A stretch of 29,050 nt of DNA from RGIG9608 sp045602425 (GCA_045602425.1 JAZSBO010000029.1:1-29050); one strand, 5' to 3'; shown: positions 9,101 through 17,063, counted from the stretch's first letter. The notes: generated by a model from the sequence alone, not told the origin. A program made the numbers and translations.

Positions 9101-10721
9101 CACTTCGTTCACTACCGATATTTTGTCTGAAGTAGGACTTTATGGTGTAGAAGTAACTTATGTAAACAAAAATGGAGTTTCTGTTACAGAAAATTACAAC
9201 GGTTTGGTAAAAATCACTGCTCCAGAGGTAGGTGCTATGCCTCGTATAGATAGTTATACCATCGATGGTGAAGCTGTTTCGCAAAAAGATGTTCCTGCTA
9301 ACAATCAAGCTCATACGTTGGCGTTTACCAGCCGTGATGCCGATGGTTCTACATCGAAAGCAGTAGACATCGAAGACGTGAACTCGTTTACGATAGATGG
9401 TGGCTATTTACCAAAAGGAACAGCTGTAACCATAGCTTTCTGGTGTAAATTCAAGAGCTTGCCTGAAAGTTTGAACAACCAAAATCACTTCTTTACTTTA
9501 CGTACGCGTAACAACTACAATGGTTGTTGTGGTTCTTGGTGGGATGCTTACAATGGCGAATGGCGTATAATGGTAGAGAATCCAGAAAATAACGTTGATT
9601 ATAAATTAAGTGTATGTCATGGTGGAACTGGACACGGAACAGTTGACTATGTGTTGCCTATAGGCGAGTGGTTCCATGTGGCTATTGCTACAAATGCTTC
9701 TCGTAATACAAAAGTTTATATCAATGGTACAGAGCGTTTCTCTTCTTCTTTAGGTGTAGGTTCTAATAGTGGTTCTTGCTACAATTTCCGTGGCTATATT
9801 GGTGGTGGTTCTGTGATGGGTCTGAACGGATTCAACGGGTCTATTGACGACGTTCAGGTTTGGCACAAACAATTGTCTGAATCGGAAGTAAAAACGGCTA
9901 TGAACGGTTTCCCAGAAGGAACAGTTATTCCAACTGCATTGAAAGGTTATTGGGATTTGGAAGAATATGATTCCGATGGTCGATACCTCAATCGTGGTAA
10001 TTGGAGTTACGACTATATGAATACTAACGATTTGTTCAATAGAAATACAAATAGATCAGCAAATAGTCGTTATGTAAGTACTTCGGTTTGGAAATCTTGT
10101 GTTACATCATTGGCTCCTGAAGCTAATGAGCCACGTTGGTGTGCATCAGGTAATACCAATATAAATGAATATGGAGAATATTATGGTATAGGTGAACCTG
10201 TAGAGGTTGTAAAAACACCATCGGTAGTTCCTGGTTCTCCTATGCTATCTGGTTCGTATATAATTACTACAGTTCCTCAATGGGAAATAGAAGGAGCAAC
10301 TCCAACAAACAGCACTTATACAGCTACATCGGGTTCTACTCAAGTAGCATATAGCGTAGAAGGCACTTACAAAGCAAAACTTACTTTGGTAAATGGTTGG
10401 GGAAGTTCTGAAACTATGGAAAAAACAATCGTAGTTTACGACCACACCGTAGGTTTAAATCCTTTGGTTGGCAACAGCGTTGAGGTTACAACTTATCCAA
10501 ACCCATTTGTCAATGAGTTGTATATTCAATTTGCCGAAGGTGGCGATTTCAATGTAGAGATAATGGACGTAACAGGTCAGTTACTTTATACTGAAAACGT
10601 AAGCGTAGCCAACAATGCTATCAAACAAATAGCTATCAAAGGCAATCCGGGAATGTACATCGTACGTTTGAGTACAACTGCAGGCACCGGAGTACGTACC
10701 TTCAAAGTAGAAAAGAAATAA
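6183..10721 (+). CDS. T9SS-secreted GH85 endo-beta-N-acetylglucosaminidase, multidomain
   Basis: Predicted endo-beta-N-acetylglucosaminidase that cuts the GlcNAc-GlcNAc core of N-glycans. It is 1512 aa from the ATG at 6183, which begins a clean signal peptide (MRKTKLLLILACFVAIPTFAA); an upstream in-frame start would add 26 residues ahead of it. The GH85 barrel covers about 25-400, with HWWVPIN and the catalytic motif GFNSE: N195 and E197 correspond to the N-x-E pair of Endo-A-type enzymes. After an acidic linker near 630-640 come a GEVED-like module (about 650-820, ADWNADGDFSD), Fn3/Ig-like stretches, a LamG-like lectin fold (about 1070-1240, SIDDVQVW) and a PKD-like domain. A T9SS sorting domain (about 1428-1512, YPNP at 1438-1441) ends the protein. 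The porZ gene lies just upstream and the sialidase beyond it, fitting host glycoprotein degradation. Confidence 0.88.
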   Translation: MRKTKLLLILACFVAIPTFAAKHENYIKKADGWMYEVYSNWEPGEALPNAEEDENFFIGRQRPLKRFINTATDPIASETKRNNRKVHWWVPINEAADSWTSLPRYDANSEAFSSWSYIDIYGNWTEGFLRQPGAFADACHKNGVATEVVSSAEWGAGLSANDGGHGQNYNALANGGAEKLMKMFRYYGIDGLGFNSEQEWNNVRDPMKSLIKACHNYRTSCGVPFLHFSFYNLSSQLLTYGNSTEFSDFFPWANAFFLNYNWTNGSLQTAANNANSMATNAGMSSYVSSYDVYAGMDMQGGTAGFHWDYINNNAVSVGLWGAHDVNQIWGRAGEEGNDPKVKQACYLKKCEQFFTGGTQNPVNDISVAAGLCAPSPKFHGVNKLVMAKSALSWQVNDYFPFISYMNLGVGTFFNNEGVTTYNDEWYNIGMQDHLPTWRWWITTSYMSRSTSAVPSDTHATFTFDDAWFGGSCMKVTFDNALGARAYRFIQMYKTQFPIAAGDTYKLRVRYKALKGKADMSFAMSAEGAEGTAIYQDMGTMSATEWTVLEQDLTSDFNNKVIAQLGMRFNNADAGTEILIGEVALVKQGVTYTPVKPDLAMAKILKTTYKGVDFKLSWNSEKLAGGNQPIPDPEEPEEEGEEEAIAPLLTTYCSTMGKPSDPNSGTDRNISNIELNGSTVAINEYSSNSKDAYRGTKNNESSAIAVTKGSSYTLTVNGVFNWTYITCFADWNADGDFSDANERIGTNPTATHAPFQNGSASSSSRTFTINVPSTAASAYIPLRIKMSYCTNDGETAMGTPDPCTLGLYKEQVNQAVAADVVLKVSTTDSGSGSSGGTTVETGDWQSTYNDEVHTWYFEIWAQQDGGEPQLVTTTTSWAAYAINASLDLTKTQSMRVGVCAVAPDGVTKSEIEWSNYLDVSNVTIVEGIEVDKPVIKANEEFTVSFTDPNHGVATRWRLTDASGSYVSGGTFTGGTSFTTDILSEVGLYGVEVTYVNKNGVSVTENYNGLVKITAPEVGAMPRIDSYTIDGEAVSQKDVPANNQAHTLAFTSRDADGSTSKAVDIEDVNSFTIDGGYLPKGTAVTIAFWCKFKSLPESLNNQNHFFTLRTRNNYNGCCGSWWDAYNGEWRIMVENPENNVDYKLSVCHGGTGHGTVDYVLPIGEWFHVAIATNASRNTKVYINGTERFSSSLGVGSNSGSCYNFRGYIGGGSVMGLNGFNGSIDDVQVWHKQLSESEVKTAMNGFPEGTVIPTALKGYWDLEEYDSDGRYLNRGNWSYDYMNTNDLFNRNTNRSANSRYVSTSVWKSCVTSLAPEANEPRWCASGNTNINEYGEYYGIGEPVEVVKTPSVVPGSPMLSGSYIITTVPQWEIEGATPTNSTYTATSGSTQVAYSVEGTYKAKLTLVNGWGSSETMEKTIVVYDHTVGLNPLVGNSVEVTTYPNPFVNELYIQFAEGGDFNVEIMDVTGQLLYTENVSVANNAIKQIAIKGNPGMYIVRLSTTAGTGVRTFKVEKK

Positions 10722-10745
10722 CCTTTTCAATTTTTAAATTCAAAG

Positions 10746-10778
10746 GAAACGCTACGGCAATGTGGCGTTTCTTTTTTT
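10746..10778 (+). terminator. Intrinsic terminator after the GH85 gene
   Basis: GAAACGCTAC (10746-10755) pairs with GTGGCGTTTC (10762-10771) over ten base pairs including one T-G wobble, with a 6-nt loop and a run of seven T residues. Confidence 0.88.
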
Positions 10779-10779
10779 A

Positions 10780-10811
10780 TTTGTAAAACTGCTTGTAAAA
10801 GATTAAATTTG
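10780..10811 (+). promoter_or_regulatory. Promoter of ndk
   Basis: TTTG (10780-10783), a 20-nt spacer and TAAATTTG (10804-10811) form a full match to the Bacteroidetes housekeeping promoter. The ndk ATG lies 24 nt downstream. The TTG inside the -7 box is an alternative in-frame start, but since it overlaps the promoter it is unlikely to be used. Confidence 0.75.
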
Positions 10812-10835
10812 CCAAAGAACAAAAAACTACATACT

Positions 10836-11303
10836 ATGGCAATGGAAAGAACTTTGGTGATACTAAAACCTTGCACCGTACAACGCGGTTTGATAGGTGA
10901 GGTTATTTCGCGTTTCGAGCGTAAGGGTTTGCAGTTAGTTGCAATGAAAATGATTCAGCTCACTGATGAAGTTTTGAATGAACATTATGCTCATTTGTCA
11001 GATCGTCCGTTTTTTGGTCGTATCAAATTGGCAATGCAGTCATCGCCCGTAGTAGTATGCTGTTGGCAAGGTTTGGATTGCGTACAAGTTGTTCGTGCTA
11101 TGACCGGAGCTACCAATGGTCGGAATGCACAACCCGGCACTATTCGTGGCGATTATAGCATCAGTACGCAAGAAAACATTGTACATACCTCTGATTCGGT
11201 AGAAAATGCAAAGATAGAATTAGATCGTTTTTTCTGTGAATCAGATTTTTTTGATTATCCTCAAGCATTGGATAGTTTTGTATATGCAAGCGATGAGAAA
11301 TAA
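10836..11303 (+). CDS. ndk: Nucleoside-diphosphate kinase
   Basis: Transfers the gamma-phosphate from ATP to NDPs through a phosphohistidine, balancing NTP and dNTP pools in the cytoplasm. It is 155 aa, the usual NDPK size. The start MERTLVILKP is typical, followed by RPFFGRI, MTGATNGRNAQPGTIRGD (nucleotide-binding region) and NIVHTSDS, whose H117 is the catalytic histidine. I used the ATG at 10836; an ATG two codons later is equally possible. The last 11 nt overlap the start of the M23 peptidase gene. Confidence 0.95.
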   Translation: MAMERTLVILKPCTVQRGLIGEVISRFERKGLQLVAMKMIQLTDEVLNEHYAHLSDRPFFGRIKLAMQSSPVVVCCWQGLDCVQVVRAMTGATNGRNAQPGTIRGDYSISTQENIVHTSDSVENAKIELDRFFCESDFFDYPQALDSFVYASDEK

Positions 11304-12156
11304 ATGTTGTTTGTTGTTAATAGCTTGCTGCTTTTCGGTAATGGTTTCTGCTACCGAAATGATAGTTGATACGTTACCTATTATTCAAATTACTGATACT
11401 ACTCATTTTCAAACGGAGTTGGAAATGGAAGAGGCACTTTGGTGCGGTCAGCATCCAGCCGATTCGCTTTATTTTGGTTGTTGGGATACGCAGTGGGTCA
11501 ATCCTTACAAAGTGAAAATAGACAGTTTACCCGATTCGGTGTTGTTTCTTTGTAAAAACTATGTGCACCCGATAGCGAGTAAACGCATAACTTCCAACTT
11601 TGGTTTGCGACGTTATCGCTTTCATTATGGCATTGATATTGGTTTGAACGTAGGCGACACCGTTCGTTCAGCATTCGATGGTCAGGTGCGGATTATTGAT
11701 TACGAGAAACGTGGTTATGGTCGTTACATAGTGGTTCGTCATTCGAATGGATTAGAAACTGTTTATGCTCATCTCTCACGTGTTTTTATGCAGATAAACG
11801 ATACGGTGAAAGCTGGTCAGCCTATTGCTCTTGGCGGAAATACGGGTCGCTCTACAGGTCCTCATCTTCATTTTGAGGTTCGTTTTTTAGGTAATGCTAT
11901 CAATCCTACAAAATTGATTGATTTTGAAGGACAACAAGTGTTGCACGAGGATTATCTGATGGTGAAAAAAGAAACTTATGACCATAAAAAAATATTAGAC
12001 GAATTGGCAAAGGCACAATATTGTATAGTGCGGAGTGGCGATACGCTTTCGGGACTTGCTCGGCGTTATGGTACAAGTGTTTCAAAATTATGTAAACTAA
12101 ATAGAATCTCTTCGACGTCAATTATTCGAATAGGTCAACGATTACGCTATCGTTAA
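11293..12156 (+). CDS. Secreted M23 metallopeptidase with C-terminal LysM
   Basis: Probable periplasmic peptidoglycan hydrolase (LytM/M23 endopeptidase) of 287 aa. The ATG at 11293 starts a hydrophobic signal segment (MRNKCCLLLIACCFSVMVSA). The M23 domain spans about 95-215 and keeps the zinc site: H111 and D115 in HYGID, and H191 and H193 in HLHFEV. A LysM domain (about 240-287, VRSGDTLSGLARRYG) should hold it on peptidoglycan. The gene starts inside ndk (11-nt overlap) and so probably depends on the ndk transcript. Its stop overlaps the convergent Sel1 gene by 4 nt, and no terminator lies between them. Whether it cuts crosslinks itself or activates an amidase cannot be told. Confidence 0.9.
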   Translation: MRNKCCLLLIACCFSVMVSATEMIVDTLPIIQITDTTHFQTELEMEEALWCGQHPADSLYFGCWDTQWVNPYKVKIDSLPDSVLFLCKNYVHPIASKRITSNFGLRRYRFHYGIDIGLNVGDTVRSAFDGQVRIIDYEKRGYGRYIVVRHSNGLETVYAHLSRVFMQINDTVKAGQPIALGGNTGRSTGPHLHFEVRFLGNAINPTKLIDFEGQQVLHEDYLMVKKETYDHKKILDELAKAQYCIVRSGDTLSGLARRYGTSVSKLCKLNRISSTSIIRIGQRLRYR

Positions 12157-13511
12157 AGAGTTTCTTCTTCTGTTTCTACAATTGGTTTTTCTTCTTGAGT
12201 TTTGCGGTAGGCTTTGTATGTAATGTCTTTTTCGCGAAAATACAATGTAAACTCTGTGATAGCAATTTCATCATTTTCTAGAACGAATGTTGGTCGTTGT
12301 TGCATCTTATCAAAATGAGATTTAAACGACTCTGCTTCGTTGGCATCAACTTCTACTAAAAAAGGATTTAGCTGTGGTGACACAAGTGTAAAAGTGCCAT
12401 GTACAAGATCGTAATGGCTTATCGTCAATGGGTCATATTTGAAATAATCTTTTTTTATGTTTAAGTAAGTTTTAGCTGCCTTTTTGGAAAAAAGAGCCAC
12501 TGTAGTGGAATCATTTTGTAACAATTCGATGCGTTTCTCGTATTTCTGATCTGATTCGTTAGCAAGTTTTTTTCGAGCATTTATTACCTCTTTTTCTATG
12601 AAAAAAATGGTGAATACTTGTAGGTTTTTGTAGTGAAGATTTAGTTCTTCGGCATTTGATTTTATAAACCATTTGTAGGCGGTTGCATAATTTTGCACAA
12701 CGCCTAATCCATTTTCGTAACAAACGCCTAACTCTTGTTGTGCTGGAGCGTAATGTTGAGTGGCAGATAAGGCAAAGTTTTGAGCAGCTTTTTTATAATT
12801 GCGTTTAGTACCTAATTGGTTTTTGTAGCACAATCCTAAATAATATTGAGCCCATGGATGCCCACTTTGTACATTGTTTTTTGTTGCTGCCAAAGAAAAC
12901 CATTCTACGGCTTTTGTGTAATCTTGTTCTACTCCTTCGCCAAGATAAAAAAGCATTCCTAAATTGAATTGACCAGCAACATTGCGGTCTTTTGCTGCTT
13001 GTTGAAACCAATAGATGGCCTTCGTGTAGTTTTGTTTTACTCCATTTCCATTTTTGTAGCATTCGCCTAATTTGTTTTTTGCTTCGGAGTGATTTTGTTT
13101 AGCAGCTTTTTCGAACCAATAAACTGCTTGTTGGTAGTCGATAGCAGTTCCTTCGCCGTAATAAAAACAGTAGGCAAGGTTGTATTGTCCTTCTTTATTG
13201 TTTTTAGCTGCAGATTCATAAAAAAGGTTGTATGCTTTTACAAGATTTTTTTCGGTGCCAATACCATTGCAATAACAAAGTCCGAGGTAATTCATTGCTT
13301 CGGGATGTTCTTGTCCGCTTGCTTGTGAAAACCAATAAAAAGCTTTCTGATAGTCTTGTTTTATGTCGGTACCTTTGGCATAACGGATTGCCAATCGGTG
13401 TTGTGCATCGGCATTACCTTGTGCAGCAAGCGTTTGTAGCTGCGAAATTGTTTGTGCTTGAGTAGAAGAATATAATATAAAGAAAAAAGCAAGTAGAATG
13501 TTTTTTGTCAT
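12153..13511 (-). CDS. Secreted Sel1-like repeat protein
   Basis: Protein of 452 aa with a signal peptide (MTKNILLAFFFILYSSTQAQ). About seven tandem Sel1-like repeats of roughly 36 residues follow, to around residue 290, each carrying the pattern A-x-x-x-LG-x-x-Y-x-x-G-x-G-x-x-x-(D/N)-Y-x-x-A-x-x-WF-x-x-A-A. Such repeats form alpha-solenoids that bind proteins. The C-terminal 160 residues lack repeats and look alpha/beta with an acidic tail; I do not recognise a domain there. The start at 13511 was preferred over one ten codons upstream because it begins the signal peptide. The gene is divergent from metH. No specific function can be assigned. Confidence 0.85.
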   Translation of the reverse strand: MTKNILLAFFFILYSSTQAQTISQLQTLAAQGNADAQHRLAIRYAKGTDIKQDYQKAFYWFSQASGQEHPEAMNYLGLCYCNGIGTEKNLVKAYNLFYESAAKNNKEGQYNLAYCFYYGEGTAIDYQQAVYWFEKAAKQNHSEAKNKLGECYKNGNGVKQNYTKAIYWFQQAAKDRNVAGQFNLGMLFYLGEGVEQDYTKAVEWFSLAATKNNVQSGHPWAQYYLGLCYKNQLGTKRNYKKAAQNFALSATQHYAPAQQELGVCYENGLGVVQNYATAYKWFIKSNAEELNLHYKNLQVFTIFFIEKEVINARKKLANESDQKYEKRIELLQNDSTTVALFSKKAAKTYLNIKKDYFKYDPLTISHYDLVHGTFTLVSPQLNPFLVEVDANEAESFKSHFDKMQQRPTFVLENDEIAITEFTLYFREKDITYKAYRKTQEEKPIVETEEETL

Positions 13512-13538
13512 TTCCTGATGATATGATTTTTTGAGGAG

Positions 13539-13546
13539 CAAAGATA
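13539..13546 (-). promoter_or_regulatory. -7 element for the Sel1-repeat gene
   Basis: On the minus strand this reads TATCTTTG, an exact TAnnTTTG match, 28 nt before the ATG. The -33 region is T-rich without a clear TTTG. Confidence 0.45.
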
Positions 13547-13579
13547 CAAATTATTGGATGAAAAAATTTTACTTAAAAC

Positions 13580-13608
13580 TTGTAATCGAATTAGTTGTTT
13601 TAACTTTG
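13580..13608 (+). promoter_or_regulatory. Promoter of the metH-like gene
   Basis: TTG at 13580-13582, an 18-nt spacer and TAACTTTG at 13601-13608 fit the Bacteroidetes consensus. Only about 10 nt would remain between the transcription start and the ATG at 13626, leaving no room for a cobalamin riboswitch. Confidence 0.55.
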
Positions 13609-13625
13609 TGAAAAAATATAAAGAG

Positions 13626-15326
13626 ATGAACCAAGTTGCACAATTTGTAAATATAGGTGAACGTTGTAATGTAGCAGGATCAAAGAAATTTTTACGCTTG
13701 ATAAGCGAAAAAAAATACGATGAGGCATTAACTATTGCTCGAAAACAAGTTGATGATGGGGCCTTGATACTTGATATAAATATGGACGATGGGTTGTTGG
13801 ATGCTCGTTCGGAGATGGTGAATTTTTTGAATTTGATAGCGAGCGAACCAGATGTCGCCAAAGTACCGCTGATGATTGATTCCTCAAAATGGGAAGTAAT
13901 AGAAGCAGGATTGAAATGCGTACAAGGGAAATCAATAGTTAATTCTATTAGTTTGAAAGAGGGCGAAAAGGCTTTTGTGGAGAAAGCAAAAATTATTCGT
14001 CGCTATGGAGCTGCAGTCGTTGTAATGGCTTTTGATGAGCAAGGGCAAGCTGATACTTTCGAACGAAAAATAGCAGTATGCGAACGAGCGTATAAATTGC
14101 TGGTTGAAAATGGTTTCCCTGCTTGTGATATTATTTTCGACCCTAACGTTTTGACTATTGCGACGGGCATTGAGCAACATAATAGTTATGCTTTGGACTT
14201 TATTCGTGCTGTAGCGTGGATTAAAAAAAATCTACCTCATTCGAAAGTTTCTGGTGGTATCAGTAATCTCTCTTTTGCTTTTAGAGGGAATCAAATAGTT
14301 CGCGAAGCAATGCATTCGGTATTCTTGTACCACGCTATTCGTGCAGGTTTGGATATGGGGATTGTGAATGCTGGTTTATTGCAAATCTATGAAACAATAG
14401 ATAAGCAACTTTTGCCTATTGTAGAAAATGCTATTTTGTGTAAAACCCCAACTGCGTGCGAGGATTTGTTGCAATATGTGCTTAATCATCCCGAACTTGC
14501 TCAAAAGTCAAAGCAAGAAATTGTAGTTGCAGATTGGCGGCAAAAAGCGTTAGATGAAAGATTGATTTATGCTCTTGTAAAAGGGATTGATGATTTTTTG
14601 AAAGAAGATCTGTTGTGTGCGTTAGAAAAATATTCATCGGCAGTGGAAATTATCGAAAAACCACTTATGGTGGGTATGAATAAAGTTGGAAATTTGTTTG
14701 GTGAAGGAAAAATGTTTCTTCCTCAAGTAGTGAAAACGGCACGAACAATGAAAAAAGCAGTCGCTATGCTTCAGCCATACATTGAACAACAGCAAAAAGG
14801 AAGTGCCTCTAAACTTGGCAAAGTGCTAATTGCTACAGTGAAAGGTGATGTTCACGACATTGGTAAAAATATTGTCTCGGTAGTGATGGCGTGCAACAAC
14901 TTTGAAATGATAGATTTAGGTGTAATGGTTCCCGCAGAAGATATTGTACGCAATGCAATTGAGAAAAATGTTGATATTGTTTGTTTGAGTGGTTTGATTA
15001 CACCTTCGCTCGACGAAATGTGCAATGTAGCTACTCAAATGGAGAAAGCAGGATTGAAAATCCCTTTGATGGTAGGCGGTGCCACAACCTCAAAACTTCA
15101 TACAGCACTAAAAATAGCTCAATTGTATTCGGGACCAGTTTTGCATTTAAAAGATGCTTCACAAAATAGTATTGTAGCAGCACGTTTGTTGAATGTTAAA
15201 ACTAAAGATGCTTACGTGGAGTCTATTCGTCAAGAATATGGCATTTTGCGTCAAGAACAAGAAAAGCCTTCTTTGCTTTCCTACGAAGAGGCTAAACAAA
15301 AAAGGCTTCGATTATTTGATAAATAA
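13626..15326 (+). CDS. metH: Methionine synthase core: folate, cap and cobalamin modules only
   Basis: Protein of 566 aa that aligns by eye with the central part of cobalamin-dependent methionine synthase. The methyltetrahydrofolate domain begins at once (FVNIGERCNVAGS near residue 7; PLMIDSSKW, VVVMAFDEQGQAD, VSGGISNLSFAFRGN). A cap helix region follows (VGNLFGEGKMFLPQVVKTAR), then the Rossmann B12 domain with the cobalt ligand in DVHDIGKN (H410), SGLITPSLDEM and VGGATTS. It ends just after this domain. The N-terminal zinc homocysteine module and the C-terminal SAM reactivation module, present in the E. coli enzyme of about 1227 aa, are both absent. No remnants lie in the flanks: the Sel1 gene is immediately upstream and guaB starts 4 nt after. 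It should take methyl groups from methyl-THF but needs partners in trans. The ATG at 13626 was chosen over an upstream TTG that precedes the promoter. Confidence 0.88.
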   Translation: MNQVAQFVNIGERCNVAGSKKFLRLISEKKYDEALTIARKQVDDGALILDINMDDGLLDARSEMVNFLNLIASEPDVAKVPLMIDSSKWEVIEAGLKCVQGKSIVNSISLKEGEKAFVEKAKIIRRYGAAVVVMAFDEQGQADTFERKIAVCERAYKLLVENGFPACDIIFDPNVLTIATGIEQHNSYALDFIRAVAWIKKNLPHSKVSGGISNLSFAFRGNQIVREAMHSVFLYHAIRAGLDMGIVNAGLLQIYETIDKQLLPIVENAILCKTPTACEDLLQYVLNHPELAQKSKQEIVVADWRQKALDERLIYALVKGIDDFLKEDLLCALEKYSSAVEIIEKPLMVGMNKVGNLFGEGKMFLPQVVKTARTMKKAVAMLQPYIEQQQKGSASKLGKVLIATVKGDVHDIGKNIVSVVMACNNFEMIDLGVMVPAEDIVRNAIEKNVDIVCLSGLITPSLDEMCNVATQMEKAGLKIPLMVGGATTSKLHTALKIAQLYSGPVLHLKDASQNSIVAARLLNVKTKDAYVESIRQEYGILRQEQEKPSLLSYEEAKQKRLRLFDK

Positions 15327-15330
15327 TTAA

Positions 15331-16803
15331 TTATTCTCCTCTTGTGTAGTTTGGAGTTTCACGTGTGATAGTAATGTCGTGCGGATGGTTTTCTATAACA
15401 CCGCTTGATGTTACACGAATGAATCGTGCTTTTTGAAGTTTTTCAATATCGTTTGCTCCGCAATACCCCATACCTGCACGAATACCTCCAACTAATTGGA
15501 AAATAGTTTCTGATAAAGAACCCTTGAATGGTACACGTCCAACAATACCTTCAGGGACAAGCTTATTCGTATTTGTTTCTTCGCCTTGGAAATAACGATC
15601 TTTTGAGCCTGCTTTCATAGCATCGATAGACCCCATTCCACGATAAGCTTTAAATTTTCGACCATTGTAGATAATCGTTTCTCCTGGCGATTCTTCTGTT
15701 CCTGCAAACATCGAACCGCACATTACACAATCGCCTCCAGCTGCAAGAGCTTTTACGATATCGCCCGAATAACGTAATCCACCATCGGCAATAACAGGCA
15801 CATTGCTACCCTTTGCAGCATTTGCAACATCGAAAATGGCTGTAAGTTGAGGGACTCCAACACCTGCTATGATACGGGTTGTACAAATAGACCCGGGACC
15901 GATACCTACTTTGATGCCGTCAACGCCGTTTTCAATCAAATAGCGAGCTGCTTCAGCAGTTGCTATGTTACCAACCACGACGTCCAATGTCGGGTATTTT
16001 TCTTTGATTTTTTTGAGAAGCGAAACTACGCCTTTGCTATGTCCATGTGCAGAGTCGAGTACTACCGCATCAACGTTTTCCGATACCAAAGCATCAACTC
16101 TATCCATAGCATCGGGAGTAATACCAATACCTGCTGCTACACGTAATCTTCCTTTTGCATCTTTGCATGCGTTTGGATGATCTTTTACCTTTGTAAGATC
16201 TTTGTAGGTAATGAGTCCGACTAAAGTTCCTTTTTCGTTGACAACGGGAAGTTTCTCTATCTTGTTTCGTAATAAAACTTCGGCAACATCTTCATCAGAG
16301 TTGTTTTTTATTGTGATTAAATTTTCAGAAGTCATTACCTCTTCAATAGTTTTTTGCATATTTTTCTGAAAACGTAAATCACGATTTGTAACAATACCAA
16401 TCAGTTTAAAATCCTTGTCAACAACAGGAATTCCACCAATTTTGTTTTCGTTCATTAATGCTAAAGCATCGCCAACAGTATGCTCTTTTGTAATGGTTAT
16501 AGGGTCGTAAATCATCCCATTTTCAGCACGTTTTACACGACGTACTTGTGCGGCTTGTTCCGATATAGACATATTCTTATGAATAACACCGATACCACCT
16601 TCGCGAGCAATAGCAATAGCCATAGGAGCTTCGGTAACAGTGTCCATTGCTGCCGAAACGATAGGAATGTTTAATGTGATGTTACGCGAAAAGCGACTTT
16701 TTACGTTTACTTCACGAGGTAAAACATCTGAATAAGCAGGCACTAACAATACATCGTCAAATGTAAGTCCTTCTTGTACAACTCTTTCTTTGATAAACGA
16801 CAT
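15331..16803 (-). CDS. guaB: Inosine-5'-monophosphate dehydrogenase
   Basis: NAD-dependent oxidation of IMP to XMP, the committed step to GMP. It is 490 aa, normal for bacterial IMPDH. The barrel begins LTFDDVLLVPAYS. Two CBS domains are inserted at about 95-215 (IGGIPVVD, LVGLITYKD). The active-site loop GPGSICTTR contains the catalytic cysteine, and the IMP site shows DGGLRYSGD and the mobile flap YRGMGSIDAM. It lies convergent with metH (4-nt gap) and divergent from the purine operon that makes its substrate. Its leader carries a terminator-like hairpin. Confidence 0.97.
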   Translation of the reverse strand: MSFIKERVVQEGLTFDDVLLVPAYSDVLPREVNVKSRFSRNITLNIPIVSAAMDTVTEAPMAIAIAREGGIGVIHKNMSISEQAAQVRRVKRAENGMIYDPITITKEHTVGDALALMNENKIGGIPVVDKDFKLIGIVTNRDLRFQKNMQKTIEEVMTSENLITIKNNSDEDVAEVLLRNKIEKLPVVNEKGTLVGLITYKDLTKVKDHPNACKDAKGRLRVAAGIGITPDAMDRVDALVSENVDAVVLDSAHGHSKGVVSLLKKIKEKYPTLDVVVGNIATAEAARYLIENGVDGIKVGIGPGSICTTRIIAGVGVPQLTAIFDVANAAKGSNVPVIADGGLRYSGDIVKALAAGGDCVMCGSMFAGTEESPGETIIYNGRKFKAYRGMGSIDAMKAGSKDRYFQGEETNTNKLVPEGIVGRVPFKGSLSETIFQLVGGIRAGMGYCGANDIEKLQKARFIRVTSSGVIENHPHDITITRETPNYTRGE

Positions 16804-16841
16804 AATCTTTATTGTTTTTTAGTTAATTTCCTTATTATAAT

Positions 16842-16876
16842 AAAAAAGAGCGAGACACATTCGTATCTCACTCTTT
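16842..16876 (-). terminator. Terminator-like hairpin in the guaB 5' leader
   Basis: Read on the minus strand, AAAGAG-T-GAGA pairs with TCTC-G-CTCTTT with one mismatch. A further AC/GT pair can form inside, and six T residues follow directly. It ends 38 nt before the guaB ATG and starts about 20 nt after the predicted transcription start. No gene upstream on this strand needs a terminator here, so it may act as an attenuator of guaB or end a short leader RNA. On the plus strand the T tract is weak. Confidence 0.6.
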
Positions 16877-16899
16877 ATAATCATTATTCTTTCGAATGA

Positions 16900-16907
16900 C
16901 AAATATA
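16900..16907 (-). promoter_or_regulatory. -7 element of guaB
   Basis: The minus strand reads TATATTTG, an exact TAnnTTTG match. No convincing -33 TTTG is found 19-21 nt upstream. Transcription from here would include the leader hairpin at 16842-16876. Confidence 0.45.
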
Positions 16908-17026
16908 AATTTGTTGTTTATAGCACGATATTATATTTCGACAAATCATTTAAAAATGAATTTTCGTGCAAAAATAAGTAAAAAAACAGAAAGAAAAAAC
17001 TTTTGAGTAGTTTCGTTAAATAAAGC

Positions 17027-17057
17027 TTTGAATGAGATATTTTAATTCGTATTTTTG
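17027..17057 (+). promoter_or_regulatory. Promoter of the purine operon
   Basis: TTTG (17027-17030), a 19-nt spacer and TATTTTTG (17050-17057) form a full Bacteroidetes promoter. Transcription would start near 17064, giving a leader of about 200 nt before purE. Confidence 0.72.
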
Positions 17058-17063
17058 CCCAAT

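Noticed and set aside
13554..13625. Upstream TTG start extending the metH-like protein by 24 residues.
   Set aside because: The start precedes the best promoter (-7 box 13601-13608), and the extension does not resemble any MetH sequence.
13512..13625. Cobalamin riboswitch before the metH-like gene.
   Set aside because: The intergenic region is only 114 nt, is shared with the divergent Sel1 promoter and lacks a B12-box-like sequence.
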